31,746 nucleotides of DNA from JANXYW01 sp964458665 (GTDB lineage: Bacteria; Chloroflexota; Dehalococcoidia; DSTF01; JACRBR01): positions 1-31,746 of the forward strand of contig CAYWOO010000107.1 in the NCBI GenBank assembly GCA_964458665.1, in the 5' to 3' direction. The notes beneath the pieces are model-generated. The model did no database searches. It was not told where the DNA came from and saw only the letters and a program-made list of their open reading frames with translations. This document shows, piece by piece, positions 1 through 8,053 of the stretch. The position numbers and the translations under genes are program-made. Each line of letters opens with the position of its first letter. Position 1 is the stretch's first letter.

Positions 1-50
1 GCCGCCACCGGTGGGATGGCTTAACGCGTGTTCGCCACGGCTGCGGCGCT

Positions 51-1256
51 TCACGAGAACTCACGGAATGCACGCACTGCCGCTCCCGCCAGCACCACAT
101 CGTCCATCGGCGGGTGCACCAGCCCCGCTCGCACGTCGCGAAAACAGCGCTCGACCGGGTTCGACTCTATCAGCCCGAACCCGCCCGTCACGCGCAGGCC
201 GAGGTCCGTGACACGTACGGCATTGTTCGTCGCCCAGTACTTCACCAGTGGGACCTGCGCTGCCACCTGCTCGCGAGGGGCACGCTGCTCGACCCAGTCT
301 CGCGCCGTATCGAAGACCAGCCGCCGCGACGCGAACAGCAGCGCTTCGATCTCGCCCAGCTTCGCCCGCACTGCGGGGAGTTCGCCGATTGGTTTGCCGA
401 GATTTGTCGGCACGCGCGTCGCCGCGAAGTGCGCCACCCAGTCACGCGCCGCGACCGCAATGCCGACGTACGTCGCGGCGAATGGCAGCCCGTGCCACGG
501 CGCTACGTCCTGCGATGGTACGAACGTCGTGCCTGCTTCGCTCACGCGGATGACATCCGCATCCGGCACGAACACGTCCTCGAACACGATGTCGTGGCTC
601 GCGGACTCCCGCATCGAAAGCGCGTGCCATGTCGGCTCGATCCGCACTCCCGGCGACGACGCGGTCACGAGAAATTGCCCCAGATGCTCCGGCACGCCGG
701 GCGCGTGCACTGTTGCGCTGACAGCGAAGTGCGTCAGCAGCGTGCTCGCCGTGGACCACGCCTTCCGTCCATTCACCCGCCAGCCGCGCGAAGCGGTCGC
801 CGCAGGAGACCCGTGCACACGCGTCGCAGCCGTGGCGGGCAAACCGCCACGCGCTGGGCTACCCATCTCGGCCTCGGCCTGGCAATTGTTGATCAGCCAT
901 CCGTGCTCGACGCTCTCGCGCAGGAACGCATCGAGCCGCTCCGGCGCCCACAGCCCCGACGACTGCGACGAGCCGAGGTACTGGAGGTGCATGTTCGCTG
1001 TCAGACCCGCCGATCCGAGCGCCCGCGACACCTTTTCCTGTGCGATGCACACATCCAGCACGCTGCCACCCATCCCACCCAGCCGGGTTGGCACGACGAT
1101 CGTCAGGTAGCCGGTCGCGCGGAGGTCTTCGATGCATCCGGCAAGCAGCGCCTCGCCGGCTAGCGCGCCACCTTCGACGCGCATGGCGATCCGCCGCGCC
1201 GCGTCATCCGCAACGGCCGCGATCCGTGGATCAGCGAGAAAGTCGTAGGAGTCCAC
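51..1256 (-). CDS. Acyl-CoA dehydrogenase family protein
   Basis: A 401-residue flavoprotein of the acyl-CoA dehydrogenase superfamily. Family members oxidise acyl-CoA thioesters at the alpha-beta bond with FAD and pass electrons to ETF; some relatives are flavin monooxygenases, so the substrate is not certain. The N-terminal helical domain, the middle beta domain (around residues 130-240, with the WSTAS and VFVPDADV segments) and the C-terminal helical domain are all present. The C-terminal element RDVRAGLVHPPMDD matches the family's conserved end. It is the last of three minus-strand genes for acyl-CoA metabolism, 43 bp after the thioesterase, so co-transcription is likely. The chain-length class cannot be read from sequence alone. 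The first 50 bases of the window, downstream of its stop, hold no gene I can support. Confidence 0.85.
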   Translation of the reverse strand: MDSYDFLADPRIAAVADDAARRIAMRVEGGALAGEALLAGCIEDLRATGYLTIVVPTRLGGMGGSVLDVCIAQEKVSRALGSAGLTANMHLQYLGSSQSSGLWAPERLDAFLRESVEHGWLINNCQAEAEMGSPARGGLPATAATRVHGSPAATASRGWRVNGRKAWSTASTLLTHFAVSATVHAPGVPEHLGQFLVTASSPGVRIEPTWHALSMRESASHDIVFEDVFVPDADVIRVSEAGTTFVPSQDVAPWHGLPFAATYVGIAVAARDWVAHFAATRVPTNLGKPIGELPAVRAKLGEIEALLFASRRLVFDTARDWVEQRAPREQVAAQVPLVKYWATNNAVRVTDLGLRVTGGFGLIESNPVERCFRDVRAGLVHPPMDDVVLAGAAVRAFREFS

Positions 1257-1299
1257 CGAAACAGAATATCAGGCGCAGTGCCGCACCTGGCGCGTCGCG

Positions 1300-2169
1300 C
1301 TACTCGACCTTTGCGCGCTCTCGTCGGACGATCGCCTCCTGCGCCATCGTCGCCACATGATTGCCGTCGCGTGTGTAGAACTGGCGGATCGTGTGGGCGC
1401 GCGCCGCATGCGCCACGGGGCTTTCTGTCACCATCAGGATCCACCCGTCCCAGCGCGCGGGCCGGTGCAGCCAGAACGCGTGGTCCAAGCTTGCCGACGC
1501 GTAGGGACTGAAACCGTCCCACCCATGCCGCCGCTCGATGCCGCTGAGTGAGCCTTCGTCGCTCAGAAATGCGAGTGCAGCAGCGTGGATCATCGGATCT
1601 TCGGGCAGCGGCGCGCGCACCCGCATCCACATCAGCTGCTTCGCCGGCTCGCCCGGCTGTGCGACGTAGTCGGGCGGTTCGCTGTAGCGCCACTCAATCG
1701 GGCCCCGTGGCCAGCGCGGATTGCCGTCGTCGTCCGGCCACATCTCCCACGAGTCATGCAGCGAGTCAGGATCCGGCGCTTGCGGCATCGGATCCTGATG
1801 TGCAAGCCCGTCCTCCGGATGCACGTAGCTCAGCATGATGTCGCAGATCGCCTTGCCCGCCTGTCGTGCCAGCACGCGGCGCGACGTGAACGTGCGGCCG
1901 TCCCGTACGCGCTCGACGTGATACTCGATCGGTGTGGCAGGCTCGCCACCCCGCAGAAAGTACGCGTGCAGCGAATGCAGGGTCGGGTCCGGCGCCGTCA
2001 GCCCCGCCGCGATCGAAGCCTGACCCAGCACGAGGCCGCCGAACACGCGCGGAAAGTCGTGGTCCTGCTCCGTCGCGCCCACAAACAGATCTATGCCAGC
2101 CGGCTGCACGCTAAGAATCCGCACGAACTCCGCAACCGCCGCCAGATCCGTCGTTCTATCGTCCGTCAC
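1300..2169 (-). CDS. tesB: Acyl-CoA thioesterase II (TesB family)
   Basis: A 289-residue double-hotdog thioesterase that hydrolyses acyl-CoA to free fatty acid and CoA in the cytoplasm. Both hotdog halves are visible: the N-terminal one with RVFGGLVLGQ (about 41-50) and the C-terminal one with SLDHAFWLHRP (about 227-237). The three catalytic positions of the family are intact as Asp229 (SLDH), Thr248 (TESP) and Gln277 (AQEA). Length matches the usual 285-290 residues. The start is a GTG with a GAGG Shine-Dalgarno about 6 nt upstream on the minus strand. It lies between a crotonase-fold gene and an acyl-CoA dehydrogenase, which fits fatty acid turnover. Confidence 0.9.
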   Translation of the reverse strand: MTDDRTTDLAAVAEFVRILSVQPAGIDLFVGATEQDHDFPRVFGGLVLGQASIAAGLTAPDPTLHSLHAYFLRGGEPATPIEYHVERVRDGRTFTSRRVLARQAGKAICDIMLSYVHPEDGLAHQDPMPQAPDPDSLHDSWEMWPDDDGNPRWPRGPIEWRYSEPPDYVAQPGEPAKQLMWMRVRAPLPEDPMIHAAALAFLSDEGSLSGIERRHGWDGFSPYASASLDHAFWLHRPARWDGWILMVTESPVAHAARAHTIRQFYTRDGNHVATMAQEAIVRRERAKVE

Positions 2170-2310
2170 TGTCGCCTCGCAACATCCATTCGATGTTCAA
2201 GAGAGAAGTAGCTGCCACTCTCCACGTAGTGGAGACGGGGCTCGGGGGATGAGCTGCCCGCTATAGCACCGAGACAGTCGCACACACGGCGAAACCCCGA
2301 TCCGCCCCGA

Positions 2311-2347
2311 ACCAATCGGTGAAATCTGTGCAATCTGTGGACGGTCA
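2311..2347 (-). repeat. CACAGATT-type dispersed tandem repeat, copy 1
   Basis: Read on the minus strand, this begins directly at the stop codon of the crotonase-fold gene (GGTGACC contains the TGA) and continues as degenerate units of roughly 9 bp: CCACAGATT, GCACAGATT, TCACCGATT. The same units recur at 18630-18660, 20253-20286, 31455-31477 and 31563-31598, and in a weaker form at 9059-9083. Here it fills part of the 175-bp gap between two genes of the minus-strand acyl-CoA cluster. Confidence 0.8.
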
Positions 2348-3151
2348 CCCCCGCTGATTAAACGCAGGCGCCCGCTTCTCCATGAAGGCCTGCACCGCCT
2401 CGCGATGATCCGGCTCCGTCTGCCGCTCGCGGATCGAGTAGCACTCCAGCGTCACGACGCGGCGCATGTCCTGTTCGACAGCGTTCTGATGAATCATCCG
2501 CTTCGCCGCCCAGATCGCCTCGCGGGGGTTCGCCGCGATCTCCTCGGCGAGCTTCATCACTTCTGGCATCAGCTGATCCGGTTCGACCAGCCGGTCGACG
2601 ATGTTCCGTCGCAGCGCCTCGTCCGCATCGATGATCCGTCCCGTCAGCGTCATGAAGAGTGCATTCGCGATGCCCGCCACCGCCGGCAGATAGCGCGTGC
2701 TTCCGCACTCCGGCGTCAGCCCCACCTTCACGAATCGCGCCGAGAACCGCGCCGCCGTCGATGCGATGCGGATATCGCACGACAGCGTCATCGTCAGCCC
2801 GACGCCGACGCTGACGCCGTTGACGGCGCAGATCGTCGGCTTCGCCCGCTGCAGTGTGATCGGTACCTCAGGGCTGCCGCCCTCATAGATCATCTTCGAC
2901 CGGGGGCCAGTAGGCGCGCCCTGCTTGATGCCGCGGTCCCAGCCACTGATATCCGCCCCCGCGCAGAACCCGCGTCCGGCGCCGGTGATGACGATGCAGC
3001 CGACCTCGGGATCCATAGAAGCCGCGTTGATCGCGTCGATGAACTCCAGCTCCATCGTGCCCGTCCAGGCGTTCAACCGCTCCGGCCGGTTCAGTGTGAT
3101 CAGGGCCACCGGGCCCTTGTTCTCGTACAGGATGTGCTCGTACGTTGGCAT
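2345..3151 (-). CDS. Enoyl-CoA hydratase/isomerase family protein (crotonase fold)
   Basis: A 268-residue crotonase-superfamily enzyme acting on acyl-CoA thioesters. The oxyanion-hole segments are clear: CAGADIS near residue 65 and NGVSVGVG near 111-118. The two glutamates that define hydratases are both missing: the first position is Thr120 and the second is Phe140. An acid is instead found in TPECGST (Glu148), the location used by PaaG/ECI-type isomerases. An enoyl-CoA isomerase or ring-type isomerase is therefore more likely than a hydratase. The start ATG has GGAG about 8 nt upstream. It is the first gene of the minus-strand cluster and diverges from the Cys-rich protein at 3265. Confidence 0.85.
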   Translation of the reverse strand: MPTYEHILYENKGPVALITLNRPERLNAWTGTMELEFIDAINAASMDPEVGCIVITGAGRGFCAGADISGWDRGIKQGAPTGPRSKMIYEGGSPEVPITLQRAKPTICAVNGVSVGVGLTMTLSCDIRIASTAARFSARFVKVGLTPECGSTRYLPAVAGIANALFMTLTGRIIDADEALRRNIVDRLVEPDQLMPEVMKLAEEIAANPREAIWAAKRMIHQNAVEQDMRRVVTLECYSIRERQTEPDHREAVQAFMEKRAPAFNQRG

Positions 3152-3264
3152 GTTTTCGCTCCGTTCGCGTTAAAGGAAGCAGATTCCTCACAGGTTAGAT
3201 GATGGCTCCGATTCAGAACATGAACCGGAGGCAGATTCGGGACTCGCTGTTCGAAAGGTAGGCC

Positions 3265-3603
3265 ATGTTCGGGACGAAATGCGCACATACGCGAGAAGAC
3301 GGGCTGCCATTGATCAGCTACATGGGCATCTGCGACGAGTGCGGCGCCCGAATCCGTCAAGAAACGGCCGAGCGCCTGCGCCAGGCATTCGAGGCCAAGA
3401 AGGCCGAAGTGCTCGCCGGCCCGCGTCGTATGGGCGCTTGCGATTGCCCTCCGTTGAAGGTGCGGGTCGACGGCCGCCGCATCGCCGTGCGCGTCCAGAA
3501 GCAGTCGCCCCTCCACCAGCTCGGTTGCCCCGACTGGTACAACATCCGCTCGATGGGGGATACGGCACTCGAAGAGCATGTCCCCGAGCAGGTGGAAGCG
3601 TAG
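3265..3603 (+). CDS. Hypothetical cysteine-rich protein (possible zinc ribbon)
   Basis: A 112-residue soluble protein I do not recognise. Cysteines are clustered: CAH near residue 6, CDEC near 23-26, CDC near 59-61 and a further Cys near 88. A metal site is plausible, although the spacing fits no named ribbon family that I know. The ATG is preceded by AAAGG about 6 nt upstream. No signal peptide or membrane segment is visible. It is the first of a run of small plus-strand genes with an accessory character. Codon use is ordinary for the window. It is called a gene on the strength of start signal, length and codon pattern only. Confidence 0.55.
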   Translation: MFGTKCAHTREDGLPLISYMGICDECGARIRQETAERLRQAFEAKKAEVLAGPRRMGACDCPPLKVRVDGRRIAVRVQKQSPLHQLGCPDWYNIRSMGDTALEEHVPEQVEA

Positions 3604-3632
3604 TCTCGCGCGGCGCACCCCCTCCCAGCCGT

Positions 3633-3638
3633 TACAAT
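3633..3638 (+). promoter_or_regulatory. Candidate -10 element for the antitoxin gene
   Basis: TACAAT lies 36 nt upstream of the antitoxin ATG at 3674. No good -35 hexamer is visible at the usual spacing, so support is limited to the -10 match and its position. Confidence 0.4.
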
Positions 3639-3673
3639 AGGGCTACGCGCGGTTATCGCGCGGGAGGTTGAAC

Positions 3674-3973
3674 ATGGTCTCGAAAGAGCCGGTGCGCATC
3701 CGAATTTCCACCGATCACGACGCCGTCGCTGCACTTGATGCGGTCGAGGGGGACAAAGTGCCACGCGTCATCGTTCGCAATGGAGAGCCTGTCGCCGCAA
3801 TCGTGAGCATGGGCGACTTCGGGCGGCTCGGACTTTCATCGCCTTCGCGTGAAGCGCGAACCCGTGCCCTTGGCGCGCTCGGAAGTTGGAAGGCGATCGG
3901 TGGCGACGATCTGACCGACCGAATTTATGATCTGCGGCACGATACCCCCGCGCTGCCGCCGATTGGGACGTGA
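3674..3973 (+). CDS. Type II antitoxin, Phd/YefM-like
   Basis: A 99-residue protein with the look of a Phd/YefM antitoxin: an N-terminal DNA-binding part with VIVRNGEPVAAIVSMGDF (about residues 35-52) and a C-terminal toxin-binding tail ending in LTDRIYDLRHDTP. The ATG at 3674 is chosen over an in-frame TTG at 3668 because GGGAGG at 3662-3667 gives a 6-nt Shine-Dalgarno spacing. Its stop overlaps by 4 bp a GTG that opens a PIN-type toxin remnant, the standard order for vapBC-like operons. The toxin is broken, so this antitoxin now stands alone; it may act as an autorepressor remnant or counter a related toxin elsewhere. Confidence 0.75.
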   Translation: MVSKEPVRIRISTDHDAVAALDAVEGDKVPRVIVRNGEPVAAIVSMGDFGRLGLSSPSREARTRALGALGSWKAIGGDDLTDRIYDLRHDTPALPPIGT

Positions 3974-4125
3974 TCACGCATCTCGTCGATACCGATTGGC
4001 TGATCGATTGCAGCCGACGAGCGCTCACCGTTCGAGGCGTAGCGCGATCCGCTCAGCAGGTACCTTCCTCCCGTCATGAAATCAGCACCTCACTCCTACG
4101 ACGCTTCTATTCCGCGCTTGAATAG
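3970..4125 (+). pseudogene. Truncated PIN-domain (VapC-like) toxin remnant
   Basis: A GTG overlapping the antitoxin stop (GTGA) opens 51 codons beginning VITHLVDTDWLIDC, which is the first strand of a PIN-domain ribonuclease including its first catalytic Asp. After about 14 residues the similarity stops and the frame ends at a TAG at 4123. A normal VapC has about 130 residues and three further acidic positions. No other frame in the next 60 bases continues a PIN sequence, so this looks like a deletion, not a single frameshift. It is probably not functional. Confidence 0.65.
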
Positions 4126-4178
4126 CAGATGTGCGCCGCTGAGTCCTCGCGCGCGTAATATCAGGCGGAGAATGCGCG

Positions 4179-4583
4179 ATGACATCGGTAACATGGACAC
4201 TCGTCGGCCTCACGGTCTCGATAGCTGCCGCGTCGGTGCTCTGGCTCTTTCGACCGGCGTTTGGTCGTCGTGCGGCGTGGCTCATCATCGGGTGCATCGG
4301 CTTCCCCGCAGCCGCTGTTTCATCGCTGTATTTCGTGGGCGTTCCGATCATGCTAGCTACCGCCACGTCAGGCTATTTCCTCCGACGTCGGAAGATGTGG
4401 CCGTACTTGGTAGCAGCCGGGTTCGGAGTGCTGCTGCTAACGGCGATGATCTGGTCGGCCGTCTCATGGGTCACGGTAGATGGTTCTCATCCTGATGATC
4501 CCGGTGTGGCCGTAGTCATGAGCATAAGCATCGTTGCTGCATTGGCGGCGTCAGCGAAGCTCGGCGAGATGGCCGCCGTTTAG
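4179..4583 (+). CDS. Hypothetical four-helix membrane protein
   Basis: A 134-residue protein with four predicted membrane spans: about residues 6-24, 33-57, 74-96 and 108-128. The positive cluster RRRK between spans 2 and 3 suggests a cytoplasmic loop. No family is recognised. The ATG has GGCGGAG 8 nt upstream, which supports expression. Codon third positions look less GC-rich than in polA just downstream, and the gene follows a decayed toxin locus, so an acquired origin is possible. A longer overlapping frame starting at 4076 lacks these signals and was not called. Confidence 0.6.
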   Translation: MTSVTWTLVGLTVSIAAASVLWLFRPAFGRRAAWLIIGCIGFPAAAVSSLYFVGVPIMLATATSGYFLRRRKMWPYLVAAGFGVLLLTAMIWSAVSWVTVDGSHPDDPGVAVVMSISIVAALAASAKLGEMAAV

Positions 4584-4598
4584 ACAGCCCAGTCGCTT

Positions 4599-4626
4599 CC
4601 CGCTTCTCGTATCCCGCATCTCGCGT
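4599..4626 (+). repeat. CCCGCAT-type heptamer array upstream of polA
   Basis: Four consecutive degenerate 7-bp units: CCCGCTT, CTCGTAT, CCCGCAT, CTCGCGT. It lies immediately upstream of the polA promoter. A longer array of the same type lies at 28201-28257, again just upstream of a promoter. Confidence 0.65.
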
Positions 4627-4642
4627 CCAACGCCCGCCGCCG

Positions 4643-4648
4643 TATAAT
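4643..4648 (+). promoter_or_regulatory. Consensus -10 of polA, placed for leaderless transcription
   Basis: A perfect TATAAT ends 6 nt before the polA ATG at 4655. Initiation 6-7 nt downstream of a -10 would begin at or next to the A of the start codon, so the mRNA should be leaderless. No Shine-Dalgarno precedes the ATG, which agrees. The -35 region is not convincing. Confidence 0.65.
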
Positions 4649-4654
4649 CCCCTC

Positions 4655-7501
4655 ATGCCCGCGAAGCCCAAAGCCGACGACCAACGCCTCATCCTTATTG
4701 ATGGCCACAGCCTGATTTACCGTTCCTTCTTCGCGTTCCAGGGGAGCCGCAATCAGGGCGCCGTCGAGTTTACGATTCGTAAGACCGGCGAGGTCGTGAC
4801 CGCCGTCTACGGCTTCACGAGCACGTTCCTCAGCATCCTCGACCAGCTCAAGCCGACGCGCGCGGCCATCTGCCTCGACGCGCCGGGCAAGACGTTTCGT
4901 CACGAGAAGGATGCGACCTACAAGGCGACGCGCTCGGCGATGCCCGACGATCTGCGCCGCCAGATCGTCCGCATTCGTGAGGTGATCGACGCCTTCAACA
5001 TGCCGACGTTCGAGCAGCCGGGCTTCGAGGCGGACGACCTCGTCGGCACGCTGGCACGGCAGGCGAAAGAGCAGGGCGTTGCCGTCACGATCGTCACGTT
5101 GGACACCGATCTGCTCCAGCTCGTCGAGCCTGGTGTCGATGTCTTCCTCTACCGCCCCTACATGAAGGGCGCGCCCGCGACGAACTACGATGTCGCTGCC
5201 GTCATCGAGCGCTATGCGCTGCGCCCTGACCAGATCGCCGACTTCAAAGGCCTCAAGGGCGACACATCCGACAACATCCCCGGCGTGCCCGGCATCGGCG
5301 ACAAGACGGCGACGAAGCTCCTACAGGAATTCGAAACGGTTGACGCGATCTACGACCGCCTCGACGACGTGACGCCCGAGAAGCTCCGCGAGAACCTCCG
5401 CGCGCACGAAGCCGAGGCGCGCCAGAGCAAGGATCTCGCCACGATCGAGCGGAACGTGCCGGCGACGCTCGATCTCGATGCGTGCCGCCTCCGCAACTTC
5501 GACCGCGGCCGCATCGAGCAGCTCATGGTCGAATTCGAGTTCCGCACGCTGATCTCGCGGCTGCCGGAGTCGCTCGGCGCCGATGCGGCTCCATCCGCAG
5601 CATCAGCGCCAGCGGCCGACGCCGCACCGACGGCATACCGCACGATCACGACGAAGAAGGATCTCGCGGCGCTCGCGAAGGATGCGAAGGCTGCCAGCCG
5701 CATCGGCCTGCACATTGAGAACACCGACGCCAACGGCATGCGCGGCCTGCCGATCGGCATCGCCATCGCGACCGCAGCGGGCGAGGCGGCGTACATCCCG
5801 GTCGGACACAACCCCGGCCTCGGCGATGCGGAGCAGCTTCCGCTCGATGTGGTGCTCGAAGCGCTGCGGCCGTTGCTCGAGAGCGCGGCCCTACAGAAGG
5901 TCACGCACAACGGCCACTTCGACTTCCTCGTGCTCGCGAACAACGGAGTCACGATGCGCGGCATGCGGTTCGACACGCTGATCGCGTCGTACCTGCTCGG
6001 CTACGCGAACATCACCATCCAGAACCTCGCGCTCGAGCGCCTCGATATGCACATTCCTGTGGTCAACGACCTCATCGGCAAAGCGGGCAAGAAGCAGCTG
6101 ACGATGTCCGCCGTCGCGTACGATGTCGCGCGCGACTACTGCTGCGCGAAAGCCGACGCGCAGCTCCGCGCGGCCGACGTGCTCGCCGCGGACCTCAAGT
6201 CGCGCAATCTGTGGCCACTGTTCGATGACGTCGAGATGCCGCTTATGGCCGTCCTCGCCCGCATGGAGCTGACCGGCGTTGCGGTCGATGCGACGCCGCT
6301 CGCGGCGATGTCGCGGGAGATGCACACGGAGCTGACGGGTATCGAGCGCGAGATCTACGCCGTTGTCGGTCACGAGTTCAACATCGGTTCGCCGCAGCAA
6401 CTCTCGCAGATCCTGTTCGAAGAGTTGGGACTGCCGAAGACGCGCCGAACCAAGCTCGGGTACACCACCGATGCGCTGGCGATGGACGGGCTGCGCGGCG
6501 CGCATCCGGTCGTCGATCTGATCATGCGGTATCGTGGCGTCTCGAAACTCAAGTCGACATACGTCGATGCGCTGCCGGCGCTGATCCACCCGAAGACGAA
6601 GCGCATCCACACGACGTTCAACCAGGCGACCGCCGCGACCGGCCGCCTTTCGTCGATCGAGCCGAACCTGCAGAACATCCCCGTACGCACCGGCTACGGC
6701 AACCGCATCCGCACCGCGTTCATCGCGCGCGATATCGGCAAGGAGCCTATGCTCCTCGCGGCCGACTACTCGCAGATCGAGCTGCGCATCATGGCGCACC
6801 TCAGCCAGGATCCGGCGCTCATCGAGGCGTTCCAGAACGACGAGGATGTGCACGCCGCCACGGCCGCGAACGTCTTCGACGTGCCGCTCGATGAGGTGAC
6901 GTCCGACCAGCGCCGCCGCGCCAAGGTCTTCAACTTCGGCGTGCTGTACGGCCTCAGTGAGTTCGGCCTCTCGACGAAGGAGCGCATATCGCGCGAGGAA
7001 GCTGCGACGTTCATCCGCCGCTACTTCGAGAAGTACACGCAGATCGGCGCCTGGCGCGACGGCGCCATCGAGAGCTGCCGCGCGCTCGGCTACGCCGAGA
7101 CGCTGATGGGTCGCCGCCGCTACATCCCGGAGATCAAGTCGCCGAACTACCAGATACGCTCGTCGGGCGAACGCATGGCGATCAACATGCCCGTGCAGGG
7201 CACTGCCAGCGACATCATCAAGGTCGCGATGAACCGCATCGATGAAGAGATCACTGAACGAAAGCTCGCCTCGCGGATGATCCTGCAGGTGCACGACGAA
7301 CTGATCTTCGAAGGCCCCCGTGCCGAGATCGATGAGATCCGCGACATGTGCATCCGCGTCATGCCGAAATCGCTCGACCTGGTCGTCCCGCTGAACGTCG
7401 ACATCAAGACCGGCAAGAACTGGGGCGAACTGGAAGTCGCCCGCGGCCCGCTGCTATCGGAGGAAGAAGCAGAGCTGGCGTTCGCGGAGACGGCTGGGTG
7501 A
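4655..7501 (+). CDS. polA: DNA polymerase I
   Basis: A 948-residue family A polymerase for Okazaki fragment maturation and repair synthesis. The 5'-nuclease domain covers about 1-290 (IDGHSLIYRSFF; GDTSDNIPGVPGIGDKTA near 205). An exonuclease-like domain covers about 325-520, and the polymerase about 540-948. Polymerase motifs are intact: DYSQIELR near 704, RRRAKVFNFGVLYG near 752, and VHDEL near 879. The exonuclease site is damaged: the first aspartate is His in GLHIENT, and the YxxxD aspartate is Lys in YCCAK, while HFDFLV keeps its Asp. Proofreading is therefore probably lost, as in Thermus and Bacillus polymerases. It is expressed from a consensus -10 that implies a leaderless transcript. 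Confidence 0.97.
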   Translation: MPAKPKADDQRLILIDGHSLIYRSFFAFQGSRNQGAVEFTIRKTGEVVTAVYGFTSTFLSILDQLKPTRAAICLDAPGKTFRHEKDATYKATRSAMPDDLRRQIVRIREVIDAFNMPTFEQPGFEADDLVGTLARQAKEQGVAVTIVTLDTDLLQLVEPGVDVFLYRPYMKGAPATNYDVAAVIERYALRPDQIADFKGLKGDTSDNIPGVPGIGDKTATKLLQEFETVDAIYDRLDDVTPEKLRENLRAHEAEARQSKDLATIERNVPATLDLDACRLRNFDRGRIEQLMVEFEFRTLISRLPESLGADAAPSAASAPAADAAPTAYRTITTKKDLAALAKDAKAASRIGLHIENTDANGMRGLPIGIAIATAAGEAAYIPVGHNPGLGDAEQLPLDVVLEALRPLLESAALQKVTHNGHFDFLVLANNGVTMRGMRFDTLIASYLLGYANITIQNLALERLDMHIPVVNDLIGKAGKKQLTMSAVAYDVARDYCCAKADAQLRAADVLAADLKSRNLWPLFDDVEMPLMAVLARMELTGVAVDATPLAAMSREMHTELTGIEREIYAVVGHEFNIGSPQQLSQILFEELGLPKTRRTKLGYTTDALAMDGLRGAHPVVDLIMRYRGVSKLKSTYVDALPALIHPKTKRIHTTFNQATAATGRLSSIEPNLQNIPVRTGYGNRIRTAFIARDIGKEPMLLAADYSQIELRIMAHLSQDPALIEAFQNDEDVHAATAANVFDVPLDEVTSDQRRRAKVFNFGVLYGLSEFGLSTKERISREEAATFIRRYFEKYTQIGAWRDGAIESCRALGYAETLMGRRRYIPEIKSPNYQIRSSGERMAINMPVQGTASDIIKVAMNRIDEEITERKLASRMILQVHDELIFEGPRAEIDEIRDMCIRVMPKSLDLVVPLNVDIKTGKNWGELEVARGPLLSEEEAELAFAETAG

Positions 7502-7585
7502 AATCTGCGAACAGAAGTACCTGCGGAACTCCAGCTCCGTCCACTCGGGCGATGGCCCTCGAGCCGTTGTTGTTCGGAGATCGCC

Positions 7586-8044
7586 ATGGTTGATTCGTCA
7601 TTCGCCCGTGTTGACATCACGCCCGTTTGGGCGCGTTTCAACGCAGACCTGATCCGCCTCGTCGACTACGTCCCCGACGAGAAGTTGAACTGGTCGCCGA
7701 AGGAAGGGCTCTGGAACTTCCGGGGCATCATGCTGCACCTCGCTGACGCCCGCGACGGCTGGCTTGGCGGCACGGTCAAGGATGGCGTCCCGGCTCCGAG
7801 TGTCTGGCAGACGGTACGGACGAAGGCGGAGGTCCAGGCGGCCTATGCGCGCACGTGGGATCGTCTGGCGGCGTTCCTGAGCGATCCGGCGAAGCTGGAT
7901 GCGACGTACGAAGACGAACTGGCGCCTGTGACCGGACACTGGATCGCGTTCCACCTGCTGGAGCACGATATCCACCACCGCGCCGACATCTTCCACTACC
8001 TCGCGCTCCTCGGCATCGAAACGCCAGACGTGGGTACGCCCTGA
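7586..8044 (+). CDS. DinB-like four-helix metalloprotein
   Basis: A 152-residue DinB/YfiT-superfamily protein. Histidines lie at family positions in MLHLADARDG (near 50) and HDIHHRADIFHYL (near 128-140); they form a metal site in known members. Members include thiol-transferring and detoxifying enzymes, but most are uncharacterised, so no reaction is assigned. The ATG has GGAG about 7 nt upstream. It lies 84 bp after polA on the same strand and could be expressed with it. The name DinB does not mean DNA polymerase IV here. Confidence 0.75.
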   Translation: MVDSSFARVDITPVWARFNADLIRLVDYVPDEKLNWSPKEGLWNFRGIMLHLADARDGWLGGTVKDGVPAPSVWQTVRTKAEVQAAYARTWDRLAAFLSDPAKLDATYEDELAPVTGHWIAFHLLEHDIHHRADIFHYLALLGIETPDVGTP

Positions 8045-8053
8045 TTCCGTCGC

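Noticed and set aside
28..1163. Long plus-strand frames across the acyl-CoA dehydrogenase
   Set aside because: Shadow frames of the minus-strand gene, which shows clear family sequence.
5891..7294. 467-codon open frame on the minus strand inside polA
   Set aside because: It is an antisense shadow produced by GC-rich codon bias; it has no start signal or protein family features, while polA is certain.
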